From contig CM029126.1 of the NCBI GenBank assembly GCA_016859345.1, forward strand, positions 17,619,527-17,683,526: a stretch of DNA of 64,000 bases, written 5' to 3'. The notes under the pieces were generated by a model, which was not told the origin of the DNA, ran no database searches, and worked only from the letters and a program-made list of their open reading frames with translations. A program made the translations under genes and the position numbers. Position 1 is the first letter of the stretch, and the number at the start of each line of letters is the position of its first letter. Origin of the DNA: Istiophorus platypterus (taxonomy: Eukaryota > Chordata > Actinopteri > Istiophoriformes > Istiophoridae). This document shows positions 35,201 through 46,318 of this stretch, piece by piece.

Positions 35201-38200
35201 CAATATACTGCCATTAGTGTAAGTCAAAAGGGAAGTTACTTCAACAATGTTTTCTGCAGTGCTGGATTTTAAAGGTAAAATGAAACAGATTTTGTACAAG
35301 TAAAATACTGTAGCAGTGTGCCCTTTACTTCTCATTTCATAAACACTACTCAGTACAGCAAAATTGTAAAATATGTCTACAAGGAATTTATGTATGTTGC
35401 TGCCATAAACTCACTAAACCAGTGTAATTGTTTGATACACAATTTCCATCAGAGGATGGAATCAATTACACTACAACAACAACAACTACACTACAACAAA
35501 TACTCTCTTTGGCAAATATTTTGTAAAAATTCAACCGTTTTTAATGTTAACAACCTGGTGCGGTTTTGCATGAATTTGGTAATTTCGTAGCTGCAAACAT
35601 GACATTTTTTTGTATGTATACTTGTGACTTCCATTCACTTACCTGAGGCCACTCCCCTCCAGAGTGGGCTCTGCGTCTGATTTCCTCCACAGTTTTCTTT
35701 CTGGAGTCCTGGTCTGACCGTGATACAAACACCGGCCTGATATACTTAATTAAAGCTAGATGCAAAAGGCAAAGAGAAAATAAGGAAAAAAAGAAATAAA
35801 TACAGAAAATGTTATTTTTTCTTTTGACAAGCTAAGCAATTAAAGCTTGTTCTCATTATCTGTATCTACTAAACATGTCATGGTTTAGTTGAGCAAGTGG
35901 GGAAATTCTGACCTCCAGTTAGAATTGGGTTTAAAACATAAAACATAATCATATGCAAGAACCAAACCGGACCTTTTCATTCAGTTCATAATATATGTCA
36001 CTCCTGTAATGACTGAGAAAAACCACCAGGGGAAAGAGCAAAGCTCCTCTTTATATTCTGTGCCACAATTACAATGTCCTGTAAGATGCACTTTACTCCT
36101 AGAAGAGCTGCACAGTGGTGAGGAGTGGAAGAATCTGGTTGTCCTGAAAGATTCCTGTGTTAATGTGACATTCATATAACGGTTTAGCGCTGCTGAATAA
36201 AATCCTTGTTATCTACAAGACACTACTACTGATAAGAACAAAATAGTATCCAGTAATACACTCTGATCAGTATTACACTGATACAGAGGCCTTGCCAACT
36301 AGCCATTATAATCTTCACACAGAGACATGAGGCATATGTACACAGCCAATCTAACCTCAGATGGAAAAAAACATCGTCGAAACTGTCTTTTTTAGATTCT
36401 GTATTGTTCTATATTCAGAAATAGTCCTGTGTCCTTAATGCTGGTTGCATGAGTCACATGAGTCATGCCTGTTGACCATAAATGCAAGAAAGGTCTAACA
36501 TCCCTCTTCTGATTACAGGCTAGAATAAGGAATAAGGTAGTCCCAGCTACATTCTGGACAATCTTGTCAGGATTTCAGAAGCCAGTGAGGTTATTTTTGC
36601 TGGTGGACTTGATAATGCTCAGTTATTAAGAGTTTAAAACTGAAACACGTAACTTTACACACACTTTTACCCTAAAATGAAACGATGGCCAATCATCAAT
36701 AGAAAATCCACATCAATTGATGACTGTGTGAAAAGTTTTAATGTAACATTTTAAAGTGGAATGAATTCAGCAGCATTAACCCCAAACTTGTTGTCCCCCC
36801 GTTTGCCGTATCACAATTGATACACACACCTAGTTGTCCACTGTCCACTATACAATGAGAACTCAAGAGATAAAAGATTTTTGCACAGCGTACAAAGATT
36901 GATGTTGTGTCTAGCATTTGAGACCTGTTATGCACAGCTGTTCTACAAAAGGTAAAATGTACAATGAAATGAAAAAGGAACGGTGAAAACACAAAGACCA
37001 GGTGTAAATATGTTAGATTACATTTGCAGGGGTTTTAGAGATGCCAGATGCATTTTCTTACATCTTTATCACCGCATAGAAGAATTACCAAAAGCAATGT
37101 TGCTGGTAGCCCTTTGACCAAGAGTCAAAAGAAAGAGACACAAGTTAAAGGGAGTGAGGATAACATAAGATGAAGAAAGAAGAGAGTGAGGCCACGAGAA
37201 GAAGAAACTGATTCCAAATGTGAGCTGTCTGCTGACAGGAAGGGAAGGGATTATGGCTCTAGCTAGTACCAAGAGACACTCTACACACGTCACTGTGGCT
37301 GATCAGGTCTTAATGCTTATTCTGGATTCCACTTGCTTGGCCAAGCATTGGTGCCTGGTTCCTACTGCAAGGCAAACAGGACTAGTCAAATGAAGTTTTA
37401 CAGACACATTAGTGGGTACCTTTTTAACATTTTTTTGGACAGTCAAATATACAGGGACCAGATTGACCAAAATAATGCTGTAAAATGAAATGAATCCTTA
37501 AATTGTAAAACATAAACATGTAGACAGATTATTTATTCTCCTTTGTTTCCTTCAAGGCTTTGCCTCAGCCAGCTGCATGTTGCCAACAACAATGTAGTCA
37601 GTGAGCAATGTGTCCAAATATGTTTTCAATCCTGAAATATAAGCAAGTAAAGCTGCCATAACTTGGCAACCTCCACCCAGGCTGAAGGAAAAAAAAAAAA
37701 AAAAAAGACAAAGACCAATTACTGACTTAGTAGGCAGGAGGAGAAGAAAGGAAGGCTAAAATAACACACACCTAGGCCTTTTACTGTGTGGCATACTGCC
37801 AGGGGCATTAGAACAAATGCTCAAATTGGCAACTAGAAACGTTATTGAAGTCACAAGCTGGTTAGTACGATCTGCTATTACACTGGTTTGAGTACTGACT
37901 TCAACTGAGCGATACCTACTTGATCTCGGCATAAGGCAAGGCAAGTTTATTTATATAACACCATTCAGACACATGGCTTTATAAGTGCTTTACAGGGGCA
38001 TGGAAATACATTAAAAATAACTACTGAAAAATGATTCCTGATAGTACAGCCTTAACAGTTTAGTAGCAATAACGACAGGTGGGTGATTTCATTTGGGATA
38101 CCATTTTTCTAACATTAATAAACTGCTTGGTATGAAATGAGTCTGAAATGCAAGATGAAACCAAATATGCCAAGACTCTGAGGTTCTCATAGGAGTCCTC

Positions 38201-41200
38201 CAACTTAACACTTTAGTGACACAGTATTTTTCCCCCAGACATTTCTGGTTCAGGTTGCAAATTGAAGCTGGTGGGCCAGCAAACATTTTTGTCAATTATA
38301 TCACATAAAATACTGGATTCATAATCAACACTGGCAGTAAATCATGCCTGAAACACTAACCTTTACTCCTTAGGTTGCAATTTTGTCATGAAGAATCAGG
38401 TCAGTCTTTAGATCGGTCATCATATTATCAAAAAACTCTCATAATATAGGTCATAGTGATAGAGGTAATGTTACTTACTACCCCAGAGTGGTATATCCTT
38501 GCTCTCAGCCTTCATGACAATTGAGGCCATTGTCATGGTGACTGGGATGGCATCAAAGTAAGAAGAGTGGGGTGCAAGGGTGAGGATGGGTGCTTCTGAA
38601 GGCAATGCCCGTTGCCCTTTCACAGTCATCCAATGGAATCCTCCCGCAAACCACATGACCCGCATGATGATCTTGAGAATTATGTCCACCAGTCTGGAAA
38701 CAAGATCATGCATATGTTAGGGGCACTTTTTATTTAAAATGTAGATGAGGTTACTCTACTAACACACTCTACATGACATAACATTATTTGCTGAAACTGT
38801 AGTCAGTGATCTCGAACATCATTTATAATACATATTACACCAGATGCATAAGCTCATGACAAAAAAATATCAACATAAAAGATTATGGCTGGGGAGGGTT
38901 AAAGTTGTGAGTTGTAGCAGAAAACAAACAGGGTCCGTGAGTGGTGACAAGAGAGAAAACACCACAATAACACTAAGAAATAACACCGTATAATCCTGTT
39001 GGTCACTCCTCTACAGTGTGTTGAATCTTTGATTGGTGCAGTCTACCCATTATAATCTGTTCTGCCTCTCCCCTACCATGCTTAGCCTGCGAGCCTTTCT
39101 TCACTGCTGTGACTGGTGAGATCTCATAACTTAAGACAAAAGTTTAGCAGTAATCACTTCAGACCAATCAAAAGCCTGACCAGGATCGTGCTATTGCTAA
39201 GAATACCATTAAGTTTTAAGCATCAGGAGGAAATTATCTTAGTCGCTACTTTTATATGAGAGTATTAAAAGCAACAAAACACACAAATTACTCCAAAATG
39301 TGAAAAAGAACAAACAAAAATACAGAAATTAAAAAAAGAACAAGTTTCAAGTGTTTTCTGATAAGTGTGGTTTGTTTGCTCAAGCCCAATCAACAAATAT
39401 TTTAAGTAGGAATTCTTATCTATTCTGACACTATCACTATCTTGGTTATACCCAACTGTGTCTTTTTCTGCATTTCAATTGCTTGTCTTTTCTCTTCCCT
39501 ACTTAACCTCCACTTAGTTTTGGTAAATTCTCTATTCTTTCTCTCTAGACCTCTCTCACCATCTGACCCGTACATTTGAATTGCTAAAACAGGACCTATT
39601 TACACCTTTCATTTGCTTTTAGCACCTTTGTCAGCTCCTTTGTCACAGTTGCAGCCTTAGAACCGCAAATGTTACTTACTACGATTCCAAATTATCTGTA
39701 ATAGAAACAGATCTTCCTAGTTTTAATTACTGTATCAAACTTATCATTAGCTGCTCAAAACAAAAGCAAAAATAAAAAAGTCCTACAATACAATGTGGTT
39801 GTTCCAACTTGTAAGTGGTGTGGCATATTTTAACCATGTGATTTTCTATTCATTCTGAAAGCAGCAATGGTGATTGTATGACTTAGGCTAGCATCATGCT
39901 TTCCACATCTTCAAGTACTAGAGGGTCCCATAGGGTTGGAGTGACATGAATTTCATCATCAGAGGGTGTACATGAGGCTCTGTATGGATATCTGTGTACG
40001 CTCAAATTTGTTGCGACTGCACAACCACTATGCCACAAGGGCACCAGCTACCCATTATCCACACCAAGTTAAATGTAGTATAATAAGAATAACTACACCT
40101 CTGTGTTGTCCACAGCTGTGTGCTGCATGGGAGTATAAATATATAAAATATGTCGCTGGTGCAAGGCCCAAGTGTAACTCTTCTCAAGACAAATTTCTCA
40201 ATATCACTTGTTTGATAGGGTTGTTAGCGGTTGCAGTCTTTTACAAACCTTTTAGCAAAAAAACACATATATGCATATAAAGCACCCACCTCCTCCAGAG
40301 GCACTGGGGTTCGATGGCGGTCTCGGAGCGTCCTACTGAAGCCAGGAAGGCAAAAGGCCAAGCCAGCAGCATCATGAATGCAGCCATGAGTAGACGGATG
40401 GGGAACAGTGTGACTGTCATTAATGCAAGCTGTAAGAGATTGAGGAAAAGAGAAAGGGTTACAGAAACAGATCCAAATCAGTAAGTGTTGTCAGTCGTCT
40501 TGGTTGTTACAGTTATAGGCTGTCCCTAATCTATCCCTCATTCACTGATCCCTATATAAGACATTCAATAGTTTAGTCAATATTGAGCAGTAAACTGATA
40601 TATGCTTATCATTTTGCATCATCACTAACACCTATTGAGTCACCCAACAGTTATTATACCTATTATTATGTTTATTACAATAAACTGCTGAGCATTTATC
40701 AGAGGGATTTTTAGCAGAAAGTAGTGTACATGCCATAGACCCAAAGGAACCATTTTTGTTCCGCTGAGGAGTTTTTGAAGGCACTATATAGTGAAAACAT
40801 TTACACACTTAGAGTTCACTCAAATCAAATGGCAAAGGGGTTAAAACATTAAATAGAGAGTTATTTCGGACACAGCTACAGTATCAGTTTGACTGAAATT
40901 TGTCAGTCGTGTTTTCCCGCCAATGCAAATGTTTAGGGCCATGACAATGCCCTGTGTATAATAGTACATCAATAGTTTATATTGGTTATTGTTGCCACTG
41001 GGGAAGCAGCATTCTTTTCTTATCTCCATTTATAAACTGCAGTAATCAAATGATGCATTATACTGTAACTACTGATCCTAATTCAACAACTTGTTAATAT
41101 GCTTCACAATAAATGTTTTTTTTTCTTTCAAAAGGTCTTCTCAAAAATAAAAGGCTTCATCTATAAACAATAAAGACATTATAGCAACTGTTGTAAGGGG

Positions 41201-41943
41201 AAAACTACAAAAAAAACACTGCCTGTAGTCTAACTTCCAACATGTATTGAAGGTTAGCTTTGATTTTCCCCTATATGTACACAGATGCAAGCAGCAGCCC
41301 AGAAATACGAAACACCAGTGATCCTAAATGAAGAGTGATGTTTAATACAAGTAATGCACAATTTAAAGAAAATGATGCAACTCCCCTCATATCACAATAC
41401 AGCATTAATGTGTACAATATGATCATGTAAAAAGGTACATATAACATATGGTCTTCATTCTTAAAAAGACCCTGAATAAACCTAGCATTTCATTGCTTGA
41501 GACCAATGGTTGCTGTTTACTTTAGTGCTTTTTATCACTCTCTCTGTGATAACAGTGCTTATCTTATGTCAATATTTGTCTTGATAGCAACCACTACCGT
41601 GGAGCATGAAGTCTGTCGGCACTATCTTATCTGGGGGAGTGCTTGTCTGACTAAATAGTCAATTGGAATCAATCAACTAGAGTCCCGCTTGTTAAACCAC
41701 TGACAATGAGCACCATTCAAATTTTGGTGAAGATTTGAAGAGTAGTAAGCCTTCCCCCAAACATACCCCTGATCTGAGAAAAAAAAACAATGCCTACATT
41801 ATAATGACATTATCTACATTATTGGTGTTTTTTCAGGACATTATCATAGTGACACTCCACACTAGTCTTTTTCTCTTTTCACAGACCTCTAAACTGTATA
41901 CGTTTCCTAGATTCTCTTACGATATATGAATTAATCATGTACT

Positions 41944-41975
<32 letters not shown>

Positions 41976-44900
41976 AAGTTAAGGTTAACTGTTTTGCACA
42001 AGAAAGAACAAAACACAGTTGTTTTTTCCTGTAATAAAATGGGCCTGGCCAGGAATGTTTAAGGGCCTCTATATAATGCTTTTGTCAAAAGATTTATTCA
42101 CACCCAAAGTATGAGAATGCATGAATGTCACTTTGACATTCAAATATAGGCAAATATGGGCAAATCTGCAAAAAAACATGGGTCATTTCAAAGTAACACT
42201 TTGCATGCTACTGACACTTTACTTGAATTTATTGAACTTTTTAAACCTGGGGCAGTAACCGAGCAAACTGCACCTTCAAAATCTGTTTGATGAATATGTA
42301 TAACTTCTCTTGTAGTCAGATGCCCAAGCCAAGCCACAGAAATAACGATCTATATAGTGTGGGAATAAGCTATTGACTTATTGCTGCTTTAGTAGGATCA
42401 AAACAGATTTAGGTCTTTGCTGGGTTTCCTCAATAAATCACACAAGAATGTAAATTAGGCTTGTCAGAGCAAAGCTGGGAATCAAATTAACTTTACCATT
42501 AGCAGCTTTTCCTTGGACGCTTTACCAGTTTTTAGGGGCTATTGATGTTTTAAGACTGGGATATTTTCTGTTACTCCAACAAAAACACTGCAACATGTTT
42601 ACATACAAGGGCTGTCCCAATCAAATCTGTAGATCAACTAAATAGCTCATCAAGTTGAAAACTGAAAGAGTATCTTTATGTGGATTCCAAAGTCAGGCTA
42701 CGGCTTTACAGTGGAGTCAGAATTGCCCACCTCAATAAATAGAGAAGAAGTGAAACTTCTCCAGTTACGCTTGACTATACGGTATAGTTTACAGACTCTT
42801 GCACTGTGAGCCACAATGCAAATTTTGCTTGTTGTGAGAAGAACAGGGTTTTTTTTGTTTTTTTTTTTGTTGTCGGAATTTTTTTTAAGTCAGCTAGACT
42901 CTATTAGCTCTCAGGTCTTTTGCCTGCACTTACAGAAAATAGCCTTATGGTGTAACACCAAGCAACACTCATGGCCTGGGTTAATCCAACATAACTCATT
43001 TGTTTCTATTACCATCTGTTACCCCCCTAAAGCGGACTATCAAGGGTTCTACATTTTTTATCTGGCTAGAAATGATTTACTTATCAAAATAAAGGCCCAA
43101 GACAATCTTTTCAATCTGCGGTCAACCATTGCAAGAAACACACACAAAAAATGTCTTTGAAGAGGTTTCATCACAGCAATTGTGACACTGAAGAATTGAT
43201 CCTGAATTATATTGCACAATTCAGTTACAGTCCATCAACTGCCACCGTAGAATAGGCACAACAGACAACAGACAAGAGGAACATAGTACAATCCTCTTTC
43301 TTTTTAAACCAAAACTAATTCTGTGGGTTAATCAGTTTATCAACTAGTCCGCTCTGAGACAGAACTATCACATTTTGCTTTAGTCTTCAGTGTTTCAGTT
43401 CCGATTGTGTCTTCCTCGTGTTGCTGTGGATGTGACTAGCAAGAACCAAGCAACATGCCGAAAACAGTTGTTCCCAGTTACATCAGAACAGGTGACTAAT
43501 TTCCATCATTACATGACCCACTTTTTGTTAAGCATTTGTGTTTACAAGAAACCAGTTTTAGCACCTAGCTGCTTGACTTCCTTAATACCATGTTACAACA
43601 CATGTATTTGCACAAAGATCGTGCTGAAAAAACCTTTCAGCACGATCTAATGACAACTAAATGTCACTGTATATTAAAAGGAGGGCATTATGTGTGGTAT
43701 TTTTACTATTAATTTTTGGCAAAGTTGGCCAAATCATAATCACAAGGTAGAGCTAACAAATGTTCACAGCAGTAGATTCTGTGATTAGTCTAAATAAATA
43801 GGCTGCATTTATTGCTCCACTGGCTTTTTTAAGTTAGACAAACAGGGTGAACCAGAAAAAATACCTGTTCACCTGGCATTCTAACTTTTCCCTTCAAACT
43901 CTGTTGGAAGAGCCAGGAGGAACGAAATATGCCTGAACCTCCCTTGGTCACTATTCTTATATCTAGCAAGATAATCTCTCATACCTGCTATGCTAGAGCA
44001 GTGCATTTCATGAAACTGACACTATGTACACTGTCTACTAATACTATACAGTATACACTATGTTCTGATCGCGATGGTAACCATTTTGGCAGTTACTATA
44101 CCAATAAATTAACATGCCTTACTGATTTGTACTTAGAGTTAAGAATATAATCACTGCAGGACATGAATGAAACTAACTTTGAGAAAGTGCTGCTAATTTC
44201 AGATTTGAAAGCTTTACAAAGAAAGGAAACTGGTATTAACAAGATACGTTAGACTAATTTATTTGAGCTGTAGGTGATAACCAACAATATATTCACATCA
44301 AACTTTCAGAATGCATGCTGGTATTTTTAATCACACTTTTTTTCTTTTTTCTCTGGTGTGCATGTTCTACATACTTGAACAAGATAAAAGCATTATATAG
44401 TTTTCATAAGGGACATAGCTTAACACTTCTTGAGCCATGGACACAAAACAAAAAAGCTCTCAAACTAAGAAAAATCTGTATGTTATTGTACAAATGTATT
44501 AACTAGGATCTACCTAATCAGTGCAATGATAAATGCTAAGTCATGGCTCAAGGTGAATACACCCACACCCCCCCCCACACACACACACACACTTCCTTCC
44601 TTAGCAATTTAAGCTGATCTGATAGATAATAAGGAAACTTCAAAGGGAGCACATTCTGTTCAAATCTATCAGCAGCCCCAGTTTGAAAAAAGACGATATT
44701 TTTCTATCATCTGTGCATAATGCAACATGTTGTAATATTTGGAAAAAGGAAAGACAAAATGATGCCATAAATGCAATATCAGTCAGTCTAGGAAGTCTTT
44801 CACATGGCTGTCTCTTAAAGGCTGCATCCCAATTATACCTTTATCACAGTGTTTGAGCAATTAGCTCAAAAACACAAAACCCATGACTGTATGCTCGAAG

Positions 44901-45905
44901 TAGCCCACAAGTGAACACCTTCTGCAGAGACGCCTGAAAGCTCTAAATCTGATTATCAACACAAATGACGGATGATCGGACTGCAAGTCTGTTCTGTGTT
45001 GTGAAACACATATTAAACATCATATTAAACGAGTTTGACAAAAAAAAATGTGTGAACTTTAACAGCTTGGGGGAAAATGTCTCAGAGGTGCAGATGGGGG
45101 GAAAACTGAACATGACTGTCAATTTTCCATCACCATTCCCCACCCCTCATACCTACACGTGTTGGCTGTGGGTTGAGTGGGACGCGCCGGGATAGCCAAC
45201 GAAGCAATGAATAAAACGCAGGGGGGCTAGAAAACGGTGTCGTGTTTTTTAAATAAATGCCACCTTAAGCTGTTAACGCGAAGAAACGGCTTGGTGAGAA
45301 AAAGCTACCATAACATCTATGGCACCAGTTAAAGAGCAACAAGCTAGGCCTGGACAAGCGGCCATGCTCAAGCAACTGTATTTCATTGTAATGGCTTGTT
45401 AACGGATACACGGGCGAAACTGATTTATTTTCACGTCGTATATACTCGTGTAAAAATGCACAACAAGACTGCAGCTACATTAAAATAAAAAGACCCGTCG
45501 CCCTTTACAGCAGCTTAAAAGGAAGGCGGCGAGCTATCAAGACGGGAGGGAGAGAGCAACATGTATGTAGCTAGTGTTAGCCGGCTAGCTAACACTAGCT
45601 CAGCTGACTACTTGCAGCCGAGAGAAGCCGTGAACGAGCCAAGTTAAAGGACGATGACAACCTCTCCGCTGTGTCGCACTAAAGCGTTAATGTTCTCCCC
45701 ACAGCTACAGCAGCGTGTCAACGTGTCCGCACGGGATAATTCACCTGTCTGCAAAAAAAAAACAACAAAACAATAACGTTACCTTTGCCTTTTCCAGAGG
45801 GGTGAATTTCAGGACGTGCACAAAAGGGTTTCTGAACGGAGGAGCTTGGTCCATCCTCTTCCCATCTCCTTCCATCGCACATTGTCTGTTACTCAGCAGC
45901 CTCAT
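26559..45905 (-). CDS. lpcat1: lpcat1: lysophosphatidylcholine acyltransferase 1 (14 coding exons)
   Basis: Encodes an acyl-CoA-dependent acyltransferase of the AGPAT/LPLAT family that re-acylates lysophosphatidylcholine and lyso-PAF; in mammals it supplies saturated phosphatidylcholine to lung surfactant and works at the ER and lipid droplets. The rebuilt protein has 545 residues (human 534 as I recall). In order: short cytosolic N-terminus with RNPFVH, a hydrophobic anchor at about 42-71, catalytic motif HSSYFD (His130, Asp135), YIRPVFVSR, EGTC at 203-206, PVQPVVIRYP, then three EF-hand-like units with loops near 387-398, 424-435 and 459-470, and a C-terminal KKHN that fits a dilysine ER-retrieval signal. 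LPCAT1 rather than LPCAT2 on overall sequence and on its position next to slc6a3. All splice phases agree. The start is the first ATG in frame (A at -3). Confidence 0.95.
27028..27169 (-). CDS. lpcat1: lpcat1 exon: residues 422-468, EF-hand units 2 and 3
   Basis: Encodes MFEAEEDGAITEIELAVILK, then the third loop IDSEDTGKITF. Loop 2 starts with Glu instead of Asp. Loop 3 has good ligands at positions 1-5 but Lys at position 12. Confidence 0.94.
27632..27730 (-). CDS. lpcat1: lpcat1 exon: residues 389-421, first EF-hand loop
   Basis: Encodes HDDNFMDIREYVIALSVVCR, PAKTLETMKLAFK. The loop reads DEHDDNFMDIRE: position 3 is His and the usual glycine at position 6 is Asn, so calcium binding here is doubtful. 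Confidence 0.94.
28209..28362 (-). CDS. lpcat1: lpcat1 exon: residues 337-388, first EF-hand helix
   Basis: Encodes LKPQNTEKVLQEYGNRARKL, then GFAQFLDMPVSDML and MFALFDE. The first EF-hand loop starts at its end (Asp387). Confidence 0.94.
28928..29053 (-). CDS. lpcat1: lpcat1 exon: residues 295-336, linker
   Basis: Encodes ALGVPITDYSFEDCQLAMAE and GQLRLPVDTCLLEFAKLVRR, the helical linker to the calcium-binding-like region, highly conserved in LPCAT1. Donor GTGAGT, phase 2. Confidence 0.94.
29268..29316. repeat. perfect 22-bp hairpin in lpcat1 intron
   Basis: Arms 29268-29289 and 29295-29316 are exact reverse complements around a five-base loop (GTAAG). The arm contains ATTCACACACCCC. It lies 215 bases upstream of the acceptor of the residue 295-336 exon. 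Confidence 0.9.
29795..30720 (-). mobile_element. degenerate Tc1/mariner-like transposon relic
   Basis: Inside the lpcat1 intron between residues 294 and 295. Words typical of antisense Tc1-like transposase DNA in fish occur in the expected order: GGTGTTCTGTTGGATTGAAG near 29848, TAGATCTCTGCAG at 30118-30130, GGTTTCATCTAACCAAAGAT near 30198, and a possible terminal word GTGCACTCACTTTTGTCACA near 30683. Frames are broken and no intact transposase or clear inverted ends remain. Family assignment is by recognition, not alignment. Confidence 0.45.
31019..31101 (-). CDS. lpcat1: lpcat1 exon: residues 268-294
   Basis: Encodes FLPIYTPSEEEKNNPALFA and INVRRVMA, the end of the acyltransferase fold before the EF-hand region. 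Donor GTAAGT, phase 2; the following intron holds the Tc1-like relic and the long hairpin. Confidence 0.94.
31446..31500 (-). CDS. lpcat1: lpcat1 exon: residues 249-267
   Basis: Encodes FKILWLTLCQLHNEFVIE after a split alanine codon. LWLTLCQ is strongly conserved in LPCAT1. Acceptor CCTTTTTCAG; donor GTAAGC. Confidence 0.93.
32211..32252. repeat. (TA)21 microsatellite in lpcat1 intron
   Basis: An uninterrupted TA run downstream of the 35-base micro-exon. Confidence 0.95.
32363..32397 (-). CDS. lpcat1: lpcat1 micro-exon: residues 238-248
   Basis: Thirty-five bases encoding DTITWTWQGPG, identical to human as I recall it. Flanked by acceptor TTTTTTCAG and donor GTAAGT; a TA microsatellite lies 110 bases downstream in the next intron. 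Confidence 0.92.
34604..34662 (-). CDS. lpcat1: lpcat1 exon: residues 219-237, motif IV
   Basis: Encodes AFIPAVPVQPVVIRYPNKL; the proline-rich PVQPVV is the fourth acyltransferase motif. Acceptor CTTATAG; donor GTAAGA. Confidence 0.93.
35020..35080 (-). CDS. lpcat1: lpcat1 exon: residues 198-218, EGTC motif III
   Basis: Sixty-one bases encoding IMIFPEGTCTNRSCLITFKP. EGTC (203-206) is the lysophospholipid-acyltransferase version of the acceptor-binding motif. Too short for routine open-frame lists. Confidence 0.94.
35643..35755 (-). CDS. lpcat1: lpcat1 exon: residues 160-197, acyltransferase motif II
   Basis: Encodes (T)LIKYIRPVFVSRSDQDSR and KKTVEEIRRRAHSGGEWPQ, including the arginine-containing motif that binds the glycerophosphate moiety in this family. 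Donor GTAAGT, phase 0. Confidence 0.95.
37934..38020 (+). mobile_element. teleost SINE-type repeat tail
   Basis: GGCAAGGCAAGTTTATTTAT, ATAACACCATTCA and AAGTGCTTTACAGG match the very common fish repeat (GGCAAGTTTATTTGTATAGC...AAGTGCTTTACA). It lies in the lpcat1 intron between residues 159 and 161; only this short conserved part is recognisable. Confidence 0.75.
38479..38693 (-). CDS. lpcat1: lpcat1 exon: residues 89-159, catalytic HX4D
   Basis: Carries MWFAGGFHW, LTLAPHSSYFDAIP with catalytic His130 and Asp135, and VMKAESKDIPLWG. The donor is placed at GGGGTA|GTAAGT, so the next codon joins as ACT (Thr); this restores the family's WGTLI. Confidence 0.95.
40290..40429 (-). CDS. lpcat1: lpcat1 exon: residues 42-88, membrane anchor
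   Basis: Encodes LALMTVTLFPIRLLMAAFMM and LLAWPFAFLASVG, the hydrophobic hairpin or single anchor that holds the enzyme on the ER, ending PQCLWR with a split arginine (phase 2). Preceded by a 5.35-kb first intron. Confidence 0.93.
41943..41972. repeat. (TTTA)n microsatellite
   Basis: About seven TTTA units in lpcat1 intron 1. Confidence 0.9.
43616..43648. repeat. perfect 14-bp hairpin in lpcat1 intron 1
   Basis: AGATCGTGCTGAAA at 43616-43629 is followed by a five-base loop and its exact reverse complement at 43635-43648. Confidence 0.85.
45569..45600. repeat. 13-bp inverted repeat near lpcat1 exon 1
   Basis: AGCTAGTGTTAGC and its reverse complement flank CGGCTA; the centre TAGCCGGCTA is itself palindromic. 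GTTAGCTAGC-rich words are common beside fish CpG-island promoters. Confidence 0.8.
45783..45905 (-). CDS. lpcat1: lpcat1 exon: residues 1-41
   Basis: Cytosolic N-terminus MRLLSNRQCAMEG, then PPFRNPFVHVLKF and TPLEKAK; RNPFVH is conserved with human LPCAT1. No in-frame ATG lies upstream. Met11 and Met18 are possible downstream starts, but the MRL start matches human. Donor GTAACG. The exon lies at the edge of the CpG-rich promoter. Confidence 0.9.
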
Positions 45906-46124
45906 CCTCACGACGGGCGACGCCAGTGAAGGCTGCAGATATACGCTCGATGTGCGGTGCAAGAAAAGGCTGATTCCGCCGGAAAGGAAGAGCCTTCCCG
46001 CAAAACGCAGTTTCGCTTATCCGTCTCGCACCGTGGCTAATTGAGGCGGCGGTGCGGGGTTATTAACGTTATCTCCCTTCCTCCCCGACAGCGTGGAGGG
46101 ATAATGGTTAGCTCGAGGATTAGC

Positions 46125-46149
46125 AGGAGGAGGAGGAGGAGGGGGGGGG
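46125..46149 (+). promoter_or_regulatory. GGA tract and G-run in lpcat1 promoter
   Basis: Repeated GGA units run into about ten consecutive G on the plus strand, which fits a potential G-quadruplex on the non-template or template strand depending on the start site. Confidence 0.6.
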
Positions 46150-46196
46150 TATTAGAAGTCGCCGATATCTCTCTGCTCGCCGTGGTCTGGACGCCT

Positions 46197-46241
46197 CCCA
46201 CCGCACCGCACCGCACCGCACCGCACCGCGCCGCGCCGCGC
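46197..46241. repeat. CCGCA / CCGCG pentanucleotide repeat in promoter
   Basis: Five to six CCGCA units followed by CCGCG units. If transcribed on the minus strand it would lie in the lpcat1 5' UTR. Confidence 0.85.
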
Positions 46242-46308
46242 TCCCCAGCCCAGGTCGCTGCGTTAGCTCCGGATGCTAACCGAGCCACGATCCCTCTCCT
46301 CTGGCCGC

Positions 46309-46318
46309 GCGCATGCGC
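46309..46318. promoter_or_regulatory. NRF1-type palindrome GCGCATGCGC
   Basis: A perfect match to the core consensus of nuclear respiratory factor 1, about 400 bases upstream of the lpcat1 start codon inside the CpG-rich block. NRF1 sites are typical of CpG-island promoters of metabolic genes. Confidence 0.65.

Larger units (their letters stand above)
40430..45782 (-). other. lpcat1: lpcat1 first intron (5.35 kb)
   Basis: The longest lpcat1 intron, AT-rich with no exon or transposon recognised. It holds a TTTA microsatellite (41943-41972), a 14-bp hairpin (43616-43648) and, near the promoter, a 13-bp inverted repeat (45569-45600). First introns often carry enhancers, but nothing here identifies one. 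Confidence 0.6.

Noticed and set aside
38470..38482. Alternative lpcat1 donor TGGG|GTAGTA
   Set aside because: It would join as W-A-L-I and drop a residue; GGGGTA|GTAAGT is a stronger donor and restores W-G-T-L-I.
44573..44592. Short C-run and CA repeat
   Set aside because: Too short to be notable among the much larger microsatellites.
5174..45905. Reading the pair as slc6a2 (noradrenaline transporter) and lpcat2, which are also neighbours in vertebrates
   Set aside because: N-terminal GLMSSVVAP, GIDDLGPPRWQ, LIDEF...HRELFTLF and CSLPG are dopamine-transporter versions, and the acyltransferase matches LPCAT1 in its linker and tail; the SLC6A3-LPCAT1 order fits as well.
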